43,717 nucleotides of DNA from an uncultured Candidatus Saccharibacteria bacterium (GTDB taxonomy: Bacteria; Patescibacteriota; Saccharimonadia; Saccharimonadales; Saccharimonadaceae): the NCBI GenBank assembly GCA_938042055.1, contig CALIRX010000020.1, positions 1 through 43,717 on the forward strand, read 5' to 3'. The position numbers and the translations under genes were made by a program. Numbering within the stretch: the first letter of the stretch is position 1; each line of letters begins with the position of its first letter. Positions 8,306-16,194 of the stretch are shown piece after piece. The notes under the pieces were generated by a model. That model did no database searches. It was given only the letters and a program-made list of their open reading frames with translations, and was not told the origin of the DNA.

Positions 8306-11209
8306 TTATCTCAAGCTAATCATCACTTCACTATCGTCATCATCACCATTGCGTAAATCGAGCCGATTCTTAACCACAGGTTGGCTCGGTTTTACATTTA
8401 CAGAAGAAACAGGATTGCTGTCTGTAGTCATAGACATATTTGGCTTATTAGCGACAGCACTATCTATCACAGAAGGTTGACTTTGTTGTTTGTTGCCAAG
8501 GTTAGAAGCCGTAGTATTTACGCTATTTATATTAGAAGGCGCATTATTAACCACCCCTGGGCGGCCTTGCGGATTCTGTATTTGTGAGGAAGCCTGGGGA
8601 GCTTGCGAATTTACTGGTCTTACGGTTGAGTTAGAAGCGGGCTTTCCTCCTAGTTGTTGCCTCTTTGCTAGCCATTCATCCAAGAACGATGACCCACCGC
8701 CCGACGATTTTTGACCAACAGAAGACGCTAATTGAGAAGGACTCGTCTTTGGTTGCACACTACCTCTAATCCTGTCAAATATCTCCTTCTCAACAACAGC
8801 TCGCGGTCTACCGTATTTAGCAGCAGATAGCCTTACTAACGCGTCTCTCAGCTGATTATTAACTTGCCCCATCGGAGGAATCCAATTCATACTAAACGGT
8901 GCAGACGGCACATTATTAATCATCACAGAGGTTATAGATTGGAAGTTTGGCAATTTAGCCAAGTCGTCGACATCGAAAGTCGGCTGAAACTTCTTAACCA
9001 TCAATTCGGCGTCAGTCACACCGATACGCCCAGAAATAACCGTACCGACGTTACCAATAATAGCTTCTCGTATCTTATCTGTTAACTGCGTCATAAACTG
9101 GTTACCCATAATAAGGCTCAATTTATACTTACGAGCCTCAGACAAAATAGACTCAAAACTATCAGTAGCGAAGTTCTGGAACTCGTCAACATACAATGAG
9201 AAATCAACTCGCTGATCCTCTGAAATGTCCGCTCGAGACATCGCTGCTGCCTGGAACTTCATCACAAAAATAATACCCAGAAGCTTCGAATTAAGTTCAC
9301 CCATCTTACCTTTCGACAAGTTAACCAGCAAAATCTTATTATTATCCATAATTTCACGCAAATTAAATCCAGATTTGGTCTGACCAATGATATTGCGCAT
9401 TGCATCGTTGGAAATAAATGGACCAAACTTTGATACAACCCATGAAATAACCTCACCTGCTTCATTTGACCTCTGTGACGCAGGAAATTCCTTTGTCCAG
9501 AAATCAATAACTTGCTGATCTTTCACATACTTAAGCTTGCTTTTCACAAATTCAGGGTCAATAAGACACTTCGGCACATCAATAAACGTTCCACCAGCAG
9601 GATCCGACATCAGCAGCAAGGCGCAGTTCCTAAAAATATGCTCCAAGCGAGGACCAACAATTCCTGTATGACCTGGATCGTAAAGACCATACAGCATATT
9701 AATCGCCTCTTGAACCAAAAAGTCTTTTTGGTCTGGAGTGTCAAACTCAAACATATTCAGACCAATTGGATTGGTCATGTCGGCAGGATTAAAGTAGATA
9801 ATATCCTCAACGCGTTCTTTTGGAACCTTACCTAATAAAGATTCAACCAAATCACCGTGCGGATCAATAAAGGCAAATCCCCGACCATCCATCATATCCT
9901 GATAAGCCATATTTTCCTGCAAGACAGATTTACCAACGCCTGTTTGACCAATAATATAAACATGACGACGACGATCTTTTGTTCCGATTCGAATAGGTTT
10001 TTTGACTCCTCGGAATTCGTTATATCCAATCAGCAAACCCTCATCCAAAACGTCCGTTGGTCCATCAACCTGCTTGGACATCTGTCGCTTAACTTGTGAA
10101 GTCGGGATCGCGTTAGCTCCAGGCAAATGGAATAACGTTGCCATTTCTACACTGTTGAGAATATTACTACGAGTTTCCTGAGGGAAGAACCTCATAATAT
10201 ATGCTGTTGTCATTTCCTCAACATTCCTAGTTAAAGAGAATTTAAACCCATTATTGCGCGGTGAGTCAAACAACGAGAAGGCTGCTATTATATTTTTTAA
10301 TAACACTTGAGAGCGCGCCGCAGTGTTTGACGAAATTACAACACGCACTAAAACTTCATACGCAGGATAGCGAGCTTTTTCGCTGATAGCATCCACTTCC
10401 GCCTGCTCTAAAGACGTTAGCTGCTTGTCCTCAGAATTAGAGCCGCCGTCTTTTTCATTATTCTCTGGCGGTTTCCACAGAGCCTCCATAATATCCATAG
10501 GAGCAACACCGCCAAAGCCCTTCTTCTTTCCCTTATTCTTCTTCATGCCGTCAATATGAGACTCTGAAGCCTTAGACCAACCGTCATACGCCGGACGTAG
10601 TAAAAATTGTACACCTATTCCATCTTCTTTAGATGCCGAAGACAAAGCATTTAATAATGCCCTGGAAGCATCTCTTTTCGACTCCTGATAAGTCGATATT
10701 GGATAAACAAAGGACTTTTTCAAGGTGAATTCGCCGCCGATGGTTCCGCTCATCTTGCCAACCTTGCTGAATATATTAGTATCAGATACCTCTTCTAGCC
10801 TAGCAGAAGGATATGCTGCCGCTACAGCTTGACGAATAACATCAACTAACACTAGCGGAACAACAGCATAATAATGAACTAACCCACCATGTGCAACAAT
10901 CTCAAACGATATATGACGTTGGCCGTAGACTTTACTTTTGAACCCTTTAGTTGCCGTACTTGAGATAATATTGTACATCACCTGGGCTTGCGACAGCACC
11001 TCTTCAGTTAAATCTCGCTCATCTCGATTTGAACTATTGACGTCTTCACTTGTCGGAGGCAAATGTATAAGCAACGGCACCATCTTCAAGCCTCGTTCAT
11101 AATTTTTGGCTTCCCTCAGCATGTTACGATACAACACAAAAGCTACCACAGAACCAGCGGCTATAATAACAATCGCGATAAAACTAACTATCAAAGGACC
11201 CGCACCCAT
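8306..11209 (-). CDS. VirD4/TraG-like type IV coupling ATPase
   Basis: A 967-residue membrane ATPase of the FtsK/HerA/VirD4 group. It starts with one transmembrane helix (about 5-27), then a 380-residue region without a recognised fold. The P-loop GQTGVGKS lies near residue 420, followed by FAFIDPHGDL, and the Walker B strand LYVDEFQNFA near 675. This order and the SEARKYKLSLIMGNQF segment match coupling proteins that feed DNA or protein to type IV secretion channels. From about residue 800 the tail is rich in Ser, Asn, Gln and Pro and is probably disordered. The gene follows a 148-codon partner by 8 nt. No relaxase, VirB4 or channel gene is in the window, so its substrate is unknown. Confidence 0.88.
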   Translation of the reverse strand: MGAGPLIVSFIAIVIIAAGSVVAFVLYRNMLREAKNYERGLKMVPLLIHLPPTSEDVNSSNRDERDLTEEVLSQAQVMYNIISSTATKGFKSKVYGQRHISFEIVAHGGLVHYYAVVPLVLVDVIRQAVAAAYPSARLEEVSDTNIFSKVGKMSGTIGGEFTLKKSFVYPISTYQESKRDASRALLNALSSASKEDGIGVQFLLRPAYDGWSKASESHIDGMKKNKGKKKGFGGVAPMDIMEALWKPPENNEKDGGSNSEDKQLTSLEQAEVDAISEKARYPAYEVLVRVVISSNTAARSQVLLKNIIAAFSLFDSPRNNGFKFSLTRNVEEMTTAYIMRFFPQETRSNILNSVEMATLFHLPGANAIPTSQVKRQMSKQVDGPTDVLDEGLLIGYNEFRGVKKPIRIGTKDRRRHVYIIGQTGVGKSVLQENMAYQDMMDGRGFAFIDPHGDLVESLLGKVPKERVEDIIYFNPADMTNPIGLNMFEFDTPDQKDFLVQEAINMLYGLYDPGHTGIVGPRLEHIFRNCALLLMSDPAGGTFIDVPKCLIDPEFVKSKLKYVKDQQVIDFWTKEFPASQRSNEAGEVISWVVSKFGPFISNDAMRNIIGQTKSGFNLREIMDNNKILLVNLSKGKMGELNSKLLGIIFVMKFQAAAMSRADISEDQRVDFSLYVDEFQNFATDSFESILSEARKYKLSLIMGNQFMTQLTDKIREAIIGNVGTVISGRIGVTDAELMVKKFQPTFDVDDLAKLPNFQSITSVMINNVPSAPFSMNWIPPMGQVNNQLRDALVRLSAAKYGRPRAVVEKEIFDRIRGSVQPKTSPSQLASSVGQKSSGGGSSFLDEWLAKRQQLGGKPASNSTVRPVNSQAPQASSQIQNPQGRPGVVNNAPSNINSVNTTASNLGNKQQSQPSVIDSAVANKPNMSMTTDSNPVSSVNVKPSQPVVKNRLDLRNGDDDDSEVMISLR

Positions 11210-11217
11210 ATAAAACC

Positions 11218-11664
11218 CTACTTACTACCGTCGTCATTTTGACCTAAAGTCTTATTATATCGTTTTTTTAAATAATCAGCCTGCAGCTGTGCAATAACTC
11301 TATTCCTCTCATATGGATTATCTTTTGTTAAAGCTATAATCTTTTTAACTTTATCCACCCATTCTCTTTCTATCAAGTCTTCATCCGCTGCCACCAGAGG
11401 AGTATCATCATCAGCTACTACCCCTGACTGCTTCGCACTTTGATCGTCGTTTTGAGATTGAGATAAAGGAACTGTTGTAGTATTATCAACAGGCAAAGCC
11501 ACAGGGATATTGTTATATTGTTCAACCCTAGCACCAAGTGACTGCTCAGACTCTCTTCCGACTTCAGGATTTAATGATGTATTTTCTACATTATACTCAC
11601 CGCCACCTATATTTTGTGGCTGCACCTCAGGGGTCCTATTAACTTGTGGCAGTTCGGGATTCAT
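11218..11664 (-). CDS. Hypothetical low-complexity protein upstream of the VirD4-like ATPase
   Basis: The protein has 148 residues. The first 95 are Pro/Gln/Asn/Glu-rich and probably unstructured. The last 50 (from about DEDLIEREWVDKVKKII) look helical and contain NPYERNRVIAQLQADYLKKR. No family is recognised; a helical C-terminus of this kind occurs in small conserved Saccharibacteria proteins next to secretion ATPases, but I cannot confirm homology. The -10 box TACAAT (11676-11671) lies 6 nt before the ATG, so its mRNA is predicted to be leaderless. It is the first gene of a two-gene unit with the ATPase. Confidence 0.75.
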   Translation of the reverse strand: MNPELPQVNRTPEVQPQNIGGGEYNVENTSLNPEVGRESEQSLGARVEQYNNIPVALPVDNTTTVPLSQSQNDDQSAKQSGVVADDDTPLVAADEDLIEREWVDKVKKIIALTKDNPYERNRVIAQLQADYLKKRYNKTLGQNDDGSK

Positions 11665-11670
11665 AAATAT

Positions 11671-11676
11671 ATTGTA
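11671..11676 (-). promoter_or_regulatory. -10 box placed for a leaderless transcript of the 148-codon gene
   Basis: TACAAT on the minus strand ends 6 nt before the ATG at 11664. No convincing -35 hexamer is seen at 16-18 nt. Transcription would begin at or next to the start codon. Confidence 0.5.
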
Positions 11677-11718
11677 CCACGTAACTACTTAAAATACACG
11701 ACTACATTCAGGACGGGA

Positions 11719-12096
11719 TTAGTATCTTTTATGTATAAAAAAACACGCCAGCAACTCAAACACACCAAGTAATAATATCTCAAAAATCCCAACATCTCCC
11801 ATCGATTGCATACCCACATAAATAACTGGAGCAAGAGAGACTACAGTAGAGTAATAATACGTCTTATACTTAGATTCATTACGACTATTCTTGAAATTTA
11901 AAAATTTCGCAGCTATTCGCTCCGATGTTAAAAATACTACATAAGTCAGACAGATAAATAGCACATACAAACATACGAAAAACGCTAGAATCCCAAACGG
12001 ACCAGCAGAACTAGGGCTTGTCGCATTCAAAATAACCGCAGTCAAAATCAATGCAACCAACGCTATAAAACTAATTATCTTCATCCCCATACTCAC
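11719..12096 (-). CDS. Small membrane protein, four predicted helices, unknown
   Basis: This 125-residue protein consists mostly of four hydrophobic segments separated by a basic loop (about 67-80, KFLNFKNSRNESKYK). No motif identifies a function. The frame opens at a GTG (12096); in-frame ATGs at 12090 and 12084 are equally possible. A TATAGT box on the minus strand lies about 11 nt before the 12090 ATG. The gene is downstream of the structured RNA at 12162-12473 on the same strand, so that RNA may be its 5' leader. Confidence 0.65.
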   Translation of the reverse strand: MSMGMKIISFIALVALILTAVILNATSPSSAGPFGILAFFVCLYVLFICLTYVVFLTSERIAAKFLNFKNSRNESKYKTYYYSTVVSLAPVIYVGMQSMGDVGIFEILLLGVFELLACFFIHKRY

Positions 12097-12161
12097 ATCA
12101 TACTATACACAAGAAGCCTGAGCGATAATAATATAGCATATAGACACAAACCATCCGCCGA

Positions 12162-12473
12162 TAAAAAATAACTATTAGGCGCGGGTGCTACTTGCCCATT
12201 ACCGCTCGAGGCGATTTGACCGCTCCTTAATTAAGGAGCATCCTTGCAGTGTTCCTCTGCATACATCCAGGATTCTCACCGCTAGTTCTTTAACGAGGAT
12301 TAACTGGATGTATGCGGTACTAACCGCGCGCTCAACGCTTTTACAAGGCGGAGCATTGGCTGCGTCATTATAAAAATCATGCAGCCAACTGTCCGTCAAT
12401 TTATACACAAAATGTAGCTTTATATAAATTTTATTGTTAATGTATTTTTGCTTTTTTATTTTTCTAAAAGCTT
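12162..12473 (-). ncRNA. Unassigned structured RNA or long leader
   Basis: A stretch of about 310 nt, much more GC-rich than its AT-rich surroundings, with many inverted repeats. On the plus strand: TTGGCTGC/GCAGCCAA (12356-12363/12381-12388); GCGGT/ACCGC with a 4-nt loop (12314-12327); a perfect 12-bp pair GCATACATCCAG/CTGGATGTATGC (12259-12270/12304-12315); GCAG/CTGC (12246-12260); and an 18-bp palindrome at 12222-12239. A strong promoter reads into it on the minus strand. A run of six T (minus) at 12168-12163 could be the end, or it may continue into the 125-codon gene at 12096. It matches none of tmRNA, RNase P, SRP RNA, 6S or the riboswitches I know. Confidence 0.6.
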
Positions 12474-12479
12474 AACCTT

Positions 12480-12508
12480 ATACTAGCATAGCCCTATTTA
12501 GATGTCAA
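12480..12508 (-). promoter_or_regulatory. Strong promoter driving the structured RNA at 12162-12473
   Basis: The minus strand has a perfect TTGACA (12508-12503), a 17-nt spacer and TAGTAT (12485-12480). Transcription would start near 12473 and run into the structured element. Confidence 0.7.
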
Positions 12509-13220
12509 CCATTACTCGACCAAAAAATATTGTAATTTTCACCTATTTTTTAATGTTGTTAAAATTATCATCTGTTAATTATTCTCCTATCGCTTTATGG
12601 TCATGTGTGCATTTTACAACAATCTTGTCATTTTTAAGTATTATCTAGCACAGATTACGCACCATTCAATGAGGATATCGTTGACTTAGCGACCGCCCAA
12701 TTGCACGACTAACCTATGATTACCTGTCATCCAAACATTGCCACAAAATAGGTTCGTACAGTCAATATCAGACTGACACCTAGCACTCAAATCCGCAATA
12801 AAATAATAATCTCTATTCCCCGCTTTATAAAACTCTGTTCACTTTTATTGTCACACTATAGCAAACTTAACAAAATTATTTTTTATATTATTACAAGAAC
12901 ATCCAAGCATCAGTATGCATATTAAATCTTATATATCAAAAATGCTATACAACAGTTTTAATTAAAAATTACAAAACGAAAGTATAAAGTTTATTCATAG
13001 TACACAAAGCCACCTTTTACACTTCAATAAAAGAGTCCTAGAAAATGTGCGATAATTTAATTTGTCGTACACATAAAGGACATAGAAAGTTATCAAACAA
13101 ACGCCAGTCTCTGGCATATAACTTCATAGTAAAAGCCATTAGAAAAAAATAGTTGCGAAAATTAGAAAGAAGATTATAAAATGTGTGGTATTTTTTACTC
13201 AACTTTTTACAAAAATATTG
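12509..13220. other. AT-rich intergenic stretch without a supported gene
   Basis: No coding frame of useful length with a credible start was found. There are small hairpins only, for example GCCAG-TCT-CTGGC inside a longer AGTTAT/ATAACT pair near 13088-13129, and GTCA/TGAC around 12760-12776. A weak minus-strand promoter-like pair (TTGAAT, 18 nt, GATAAT) lies near 12672-12643. The stretch may be decayed sequence or hold regulatory signals that I cannot name. Confidence 0.5.
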
Positions 13221-13249
13221 TTGACATAAGCATTTATATAGCTTATTAT
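13221..13249 (+). promoter_or_regulatory. Promoter of a candidate short RNA
   Basis: Plus strand: perfect TTGACA (13221-13226), 17-nt spacer, TATTAT (13244-13249). A start near 13256 is followed only about 65 nt later by a terminator hairpin. Confidence 0.65.
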
Positions 13250-13255
13250 AGGGGT

Positions 13256-13354
13256 AGCTTCTGAATAAAAAAGTTATACAGAGGCCAAAAATAAAAAGAA
13301 ATTGTAAAACTCCACTTTTTTGAAAACAACCACTACTCGCAGGTGGTTGTTTTT
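13256..13354 (+). ncRNA. Candidate small RNA (about 100 nt)
   Basis: The interval between a near-consensus promoter (13221-13249) and an intrinsic terminator (13323-13354) has no ATG start and no Shine-Dalgarno, so it is unlikely to encode a peptide. It is A-rich and mostly unpaired before the terminator, which is typical of a regulatory sRNA or a spurious short transcript. It points towards the 3' end of the tmRNA gene on the other strand. Confidence 0.45.
13323..13354 (+). terminator. Bidirectional intrinsic terminator
   Basis: The 11-bp stem AAAACAACCAC/GTGGTTGTTTT (13323-13333/13343-13353) has a 9-nt loop and a T run on the plus strand. On the minus strand it lies about 75 nt beyond the tmRNA 3' end and could end that transcript as well. 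Confidence 0.8.
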
Positions 13355-13428
13355 CTATCCTAAAGATAAATTCTACTCTTTAACATAAATAAAACCAGCG
13401 ATAAGGCCGACTTTTAATCTAATCTATC

Positions 13429-13818
13429 TGGTGGAGCTGCCGGGTACTGCCCCCGGGTCCAACTGGTATCATGATATTCGTCTACAAGCATAGTCTTATT
13501 TCAATTTAATTTATAACGCCACTCGACTTAAAAATAAGCCAAAAATACCGAGCTACGTTACGTAGAAAAAGTCCCATGAGTCTGCTACTTCCAGAATCAC
13601 AGCGAGCAACATAAATATAACACCTCGTCCACGCTATGTTGCCTGCGCGACAAGATGGCTATAGAAAATTACGCTACAGCTGGTGCGAAAGCACGAACCT
13701 GGAATAGGCCCGCAACTTTGCTTGCAAAGTTTTTTGCATCTAAAAACATACGTTACGCGTATCGTCGGCTCGCAGAATGTCATGATAAGGTCCAATTGTC
13801 GAAAGCTATATCAGCCCC
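13429..13818 (-). ncRNA. ssrA: Transfer-messenger RNA (tmRNA)
   Basis: This 390-nt RNA rescues stalled ribosomes. Its 5' end GGGGCUG (13818-13812) pairs with CAGCUCC before the encoded 3' ACCA (CCA ends at 13429), forming the tRNA-like acceptor stem. The T-arm side contains GGACCCGGGGGCAG. The tag frame begins at a GCA resume codon (13737-13735) and encodes 22 residues, AKNFASKVAGLFQVRAFA then PAVA, ending at TAA (13671-13669). A C-terminal A-V-A agrees with known protease-recognised tags, but the tag is about twice the usual 8-15 residues. The remainder (13668-13460) should hold pseudoknots. A TATAAT (13838-13833) provides the -10 box. Confidence 0.95.
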
Positions 13819-13832
13819 ACATATCGATTCAT

Positions 13833-13838
13833 ATTATA
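13833..13838 (-). promoter_or_regulatory. -10 box of the tmRNA gene
   Basis: A perfect TATAAT on the minus strand lies 14 nt upstream of the mature tmRNA 5' end, leaving a short 5' leader for RNase P to remove. The -35 region (TAGATT at 17 nt) is weak. Confidence 0.6.
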
Positions 13839-13849
13839 CCCTGATCTCA

Positions 13850-13878
13850 TTCAAAAATCTACATGCTTATGCTTTAAT
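13850..13878 (+). promoter_or_regulatory. Promoter of yifB/comM, placed for a leaderless mRNA
   Basis: TTCAAA (13850-13855), a 17-nt spacer and TTTAAT (13873-13878), followed by only 6 nt and the ATG at 13885. It overlaps the divergent tmRNA promoter region. Confidence 0.55.
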
Positions 13879-13884
13879 AGATTC

Positions 13885-15408
13885 ATGATTAGTAGAGTTA
13901 TTTCAGCTACACCCTACGGATTTAATGGACAAATCATCGAAGTTGAGGGAGATATGTCAAAGGGGCTTCCTAGTCTACAAATTGTCGGAATGGGCAACAA
14001 GGCCATCGATGAGTCCAGAGATCGAGTACGTAGTGCAATAAAAAACTCTTCCCTGGATTTTCCGAAAGGAAAAATAATCATCAACTTAGCACCGGCAGAG
14101 TTACCAAAAGACGGATCTCACTTTGATCTTCCCATCGCCTTATCTATCTTATGCATCAACGGCGTACTCAATCAAAACGACGTAAGTAATGCGGTTTTTG
14201 CGGGAGAACTAGCGCTAGACGGCAGCCTACGTCCAATACGATCAGCAATTATTACAGCCGAAGTGGCCAAAAACCAGAAAATTAAATCAGTCTATGTACC
14301 AGCCCAAAACGCCGAACAAGCAGCACTAGTGACTGGAATTGATATATTTCCAGTAGAAAACCTAAAATCACTCTTCTTACATCTCAAAAAAGAAAAGATT
14401 ATTAAGCCAATAGACAGATCATCAATAAAAAATGTGTCTCACGATCATAAAAACGCTCCAATCATCGACGACATCTACGGACAAGAACAAGCAAAAAGAG
14501 CGATTCAAATAGCCGTTGCCGGAAGACATAATATTTTATTGTCCGGCCCTCCGGGATCAGGAAAAACTATGTTAGCAAAATCTTTGAAGAATCTACTACC
14601 AGCCCTATCAGAGGATGAAATAGTAGAAGTGACAAAGCTTCACAGTCTTGGAGAACACACTATAATAAGCAATCCCATAGTAGATAGACCGTTCAGGTCG
14701 CCGCACCACACTGCAAGTAGAGCCTCTATTATTGGCGGAGGATCGAAAGTACAGCCAGGAGAAATCAGTTTAGCCCATAGAGGCGTCCTATTTCTTGATG
14801 AGCTACTCGAATATCCACGCACTGTGCTTGAATCACTTCGTCAACCCTTAGAGGATCACGAAATTACCGTCAGTCGTGCAAATGGTAAATTCAACTTCCC
14901 TGCCAATTTCTTATTAGTAGCCACAATGAATCCTTGTCCTTGTGGACTTCTTGGAGACCCAGAAAAAACTTGCGTATGTTCACAAAATCAGATTCTCAAT
15001 TATCAAAAAAGATTATCGGGACCATTACTTGATCGAATAGATCTAACAGTATCGGTTTCACGAGTTCCCCATGAAAAATTATTAAATAATAAAATGTCGA
15101 CAAAATCACAACAAGATACATTTTTATCTGAGATACATAAAGCCTACTCTATTCAGAGAGACAGATATAAGTGTAGTTATAAATACAACAATGATATTCC
15201 AAGTAGTGACGTTGATAAAATTACATCAATCTCAGAATCTGCAAAAACCTTCTTGACGAACGCAGCCAGAAAACTAGACTTAAGCACTCGCAGCTATTTT
15301 AAAGTTATAAAAGTTTCTCGTACTATCGCAGATTTAGAAGGATCCGCGTCTATAGAAATTCCGCATATAGCAGAAAGCCTACAATACAGACAGATTAACA
15401 TAGGTTAA
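13885..15408 (+). CDS. comM: YifB/ComM family Mg-chelatase-like AAA+ ATPase
   Basis: The protein has 507 residues, the usual length for YifB/ComM. The N-terminal Lon-protease-like domain (about 1-170) includes MPSLQIVGM-type sequence (here LPSLQIVGMGNKAI). The AAA+ domain has Walker A GPPGSGKT near 219-226, the FRSPHHTASRASIIGG signature, and Walker B GVLFLDELLE. The CPCG-x-C cluster (MNPCPCGLLGDPEKTCVC) and a C-terminal four-helix domain follow. In other bacteria ComM is a hexameric helicase that promotes branch migration during natural transformation; that role fits an organism with type IV pili, but the link here is inference. No Shine-Dalgarno is present, and the promoter sits 6 nt before the ATG. 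Confidence 0.95.
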   Translation: MISRVISATPYGFNGQIIEVEGDMSKGLPSLQIVGMGNKAIDESRDRVRSAIKNSSLDFPKGKIIINLAPAELPKDGSHFDLPIALSILCINGVLNQNDVSNAVFAGELALDGSLRPIRSAIITAEVAKNQKIKSVYVPAQNAEQAALVTGIDIFPVENLKSLFLHLKKEKIIKPIDRSSIKNVSHDHKNAPIIDDIYGQEQAKRAIQIAVAGRHNILLSGPPGSGKTMLAKSLKNLLPALSEDEIVEVTKLHSLGEHTIISNPIVDRPFRSPHHTASRASIIGGGSKVQPGEISLAHRGVLFLDELLEYPRTVLESLRQPLEDHEITVSRANGKFNFPANFLLVATMNPCPCGLLGDPEKTCVCSQNQILNYQKRLSGPLLDRIDLTVSVSRVPHEKLLNNKMSTKSQQDTFLSEIHKAYSIQRDRYKCSYKYNNDIPSSDVDKITSISESAKTFLTNAARKLDLSTRSYFKVIKVSRTIADLEGSASIEIPHIAESLQYRQINIG

Positions 15409-15417
15409 TTATTATCC

Positions 15418-15446
15418 TTGAAAATAACAAACATCTCTGTTACAAT
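15418..15446 (+). promoter_or_regulatory. Promoter of infC-rpmI-rplT
   Basis: TTGAAA (15418-15423), a 17-nt spacer and TACAAT (15441-15446). Transcription from about 15453 leaves a leader near 40 nt that carries the AAGGAG Shine-Dalgarno. Confidence 0.7.
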
Positions 15447-15491
15447 AGCAACTGAGTTAATCTAAAATTGCTTCAAAAAGGAGAGCCAGAG

Positions 15492-15998
15492 ATTAATAAA
15501 TCAATCCGTATCAACGGAGCAATCCGTGCAAGAGAACTGCGGATAATTGGTCCTGATGGCGAGCAGCTAGGAATCATGTCCCTTAAAGAGGCTTTAAGTA
15601 AAGCCAACGACATGAATCTTGACCTAGTTGAAATATCGCCAGGAGCCAATCCGCCAGTTGCTAAAATCATTGACTGGGGTAAGTACCAGTACCAAAAAAT
15701 GAAGGATCAACAGAAGAATCGGCGTCAAGCCAAATCTGGAGACCTAAAGCAGATGCGCTTTGGTCTAAAGATAGGAGCTGGAGACCTAGAGGTTAAGCTG
15801 AAGAAGATCCGTAAATTTTTAGAGGACGGACATAAAGTTCGCATACAAGTGGTCTACAAAGGTCGTGAAATGGCCCATAAAGAGATCGGCTACGAATTGA
15901 TCGATAAAATCATGGAACACCTTAGTGAGGACGCAATATTAGAGCAAAAACCTCAGATGGCTGGTCGCAATCTGAGTGTAGTAATAAGGAGTAAATAA
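15492..15998 (+). CDS. infC: Translation initiation factor IF-3 (probable AUU start)
   Basis: IF-3 binds the 30S subunit and rejects wrong start codons and initiator tRNAs. From the chosen start the protein has 168 residues (usual about 170-180). The N-domain begins INKSIRINGAIRARELR, the basic linker contains YQYQKMKDQQKNRRQAK, and the C-domain ends in MAGRNLSVVIRSK. The frame is open from a TTG at 15468, but AAGGAG (15478-15483) lies inside that extension. The first candidate 8 nt after it is ATT at 15492. AUU initiation with autoregulation by IF-3 is well known for E. coli infC. It heads a conserved infC-rpmI-rplT operon. Confidence 0.93.
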   Translation: MNKSIRINGAIRARELRIIGPDGEQLGIMSLKEALSKANDMNLDLVEISPGANPPVAKIIDWGKYQYQKMKDQQKNRRQAKSGDLKQMRFGLKIGAGDLEVKLKKIRKFLEDGHKVRIQVVYKGREMAHKEIGYELIDKIMEHLSEDAILEQKPQMAGRNLSVVIRSK

Positions 15999-16192
15999 TG
16001 CCAAAGCTAAAGACCCACAAAGGCACTGCGAAGCGTATCAAGCTGACCAGCACCGGAAAATTGACCCGCCAGCGCGCATTTGGCGGCCACTTGTTGGCTA
16101 AAAAGTCAAAAAGTCGTAAGCGCGCAATCAACACAACAGCAACAGTAACTGGTTCGATGGCCAAGAATGCCCGTCGAGCAATGGGAGTGTAA
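15998..16192 (+). CDS. rpmI: Ribosomal protein bL35
   Basis: This 64-residue, very basic protein begins MPKLKTHKGTAKRIK and has the bL35 pattern through FGGHLLAKKSKSRKR; the length is standard. It is a structural protein of the large ribosomal subunit. Its ATG overlaps the last base of the infC TAA codon (TAATG), so translation is coupled, and rplT follows after 2 nt. GGAGT lies about 9 nt upstream of the ATG. Confidence 0.97.
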   Translation: MPKLKTHKGTAKRIKLTSTGKLTRQRAFGGHLLAKKSKSRKRAINTTATVTGSMAKNARRAMGV

Positions 16193-16194
16193 TT

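Noticed and set aside
12199..12408. 69-codon minus-strand frame across the structured RNA
   Set aside because: It has no Shine-Dalgarno or near start promoter, and the inverted repeats constrain the sequence as RNA; the product resembles no protein.
12509..13220. Possible CRISPR or repeat array in the gene-poor stretch
   Set aside because: No regularly spaced repeats were found; the hairpins present are all different.
13182..13265. 27-codon plus-strand frame beginning MCGIF
   Set aside because: It resembles the start of amidotransferases by chance only; it overlaps the sRNA promoter, and a TATAAA abuts the ATG with no room for a transcription start.
13655..13888. 77-codon plus-strand frame upstream of yifB
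   Set aside because: It is the antisense of the tmRNA gene.
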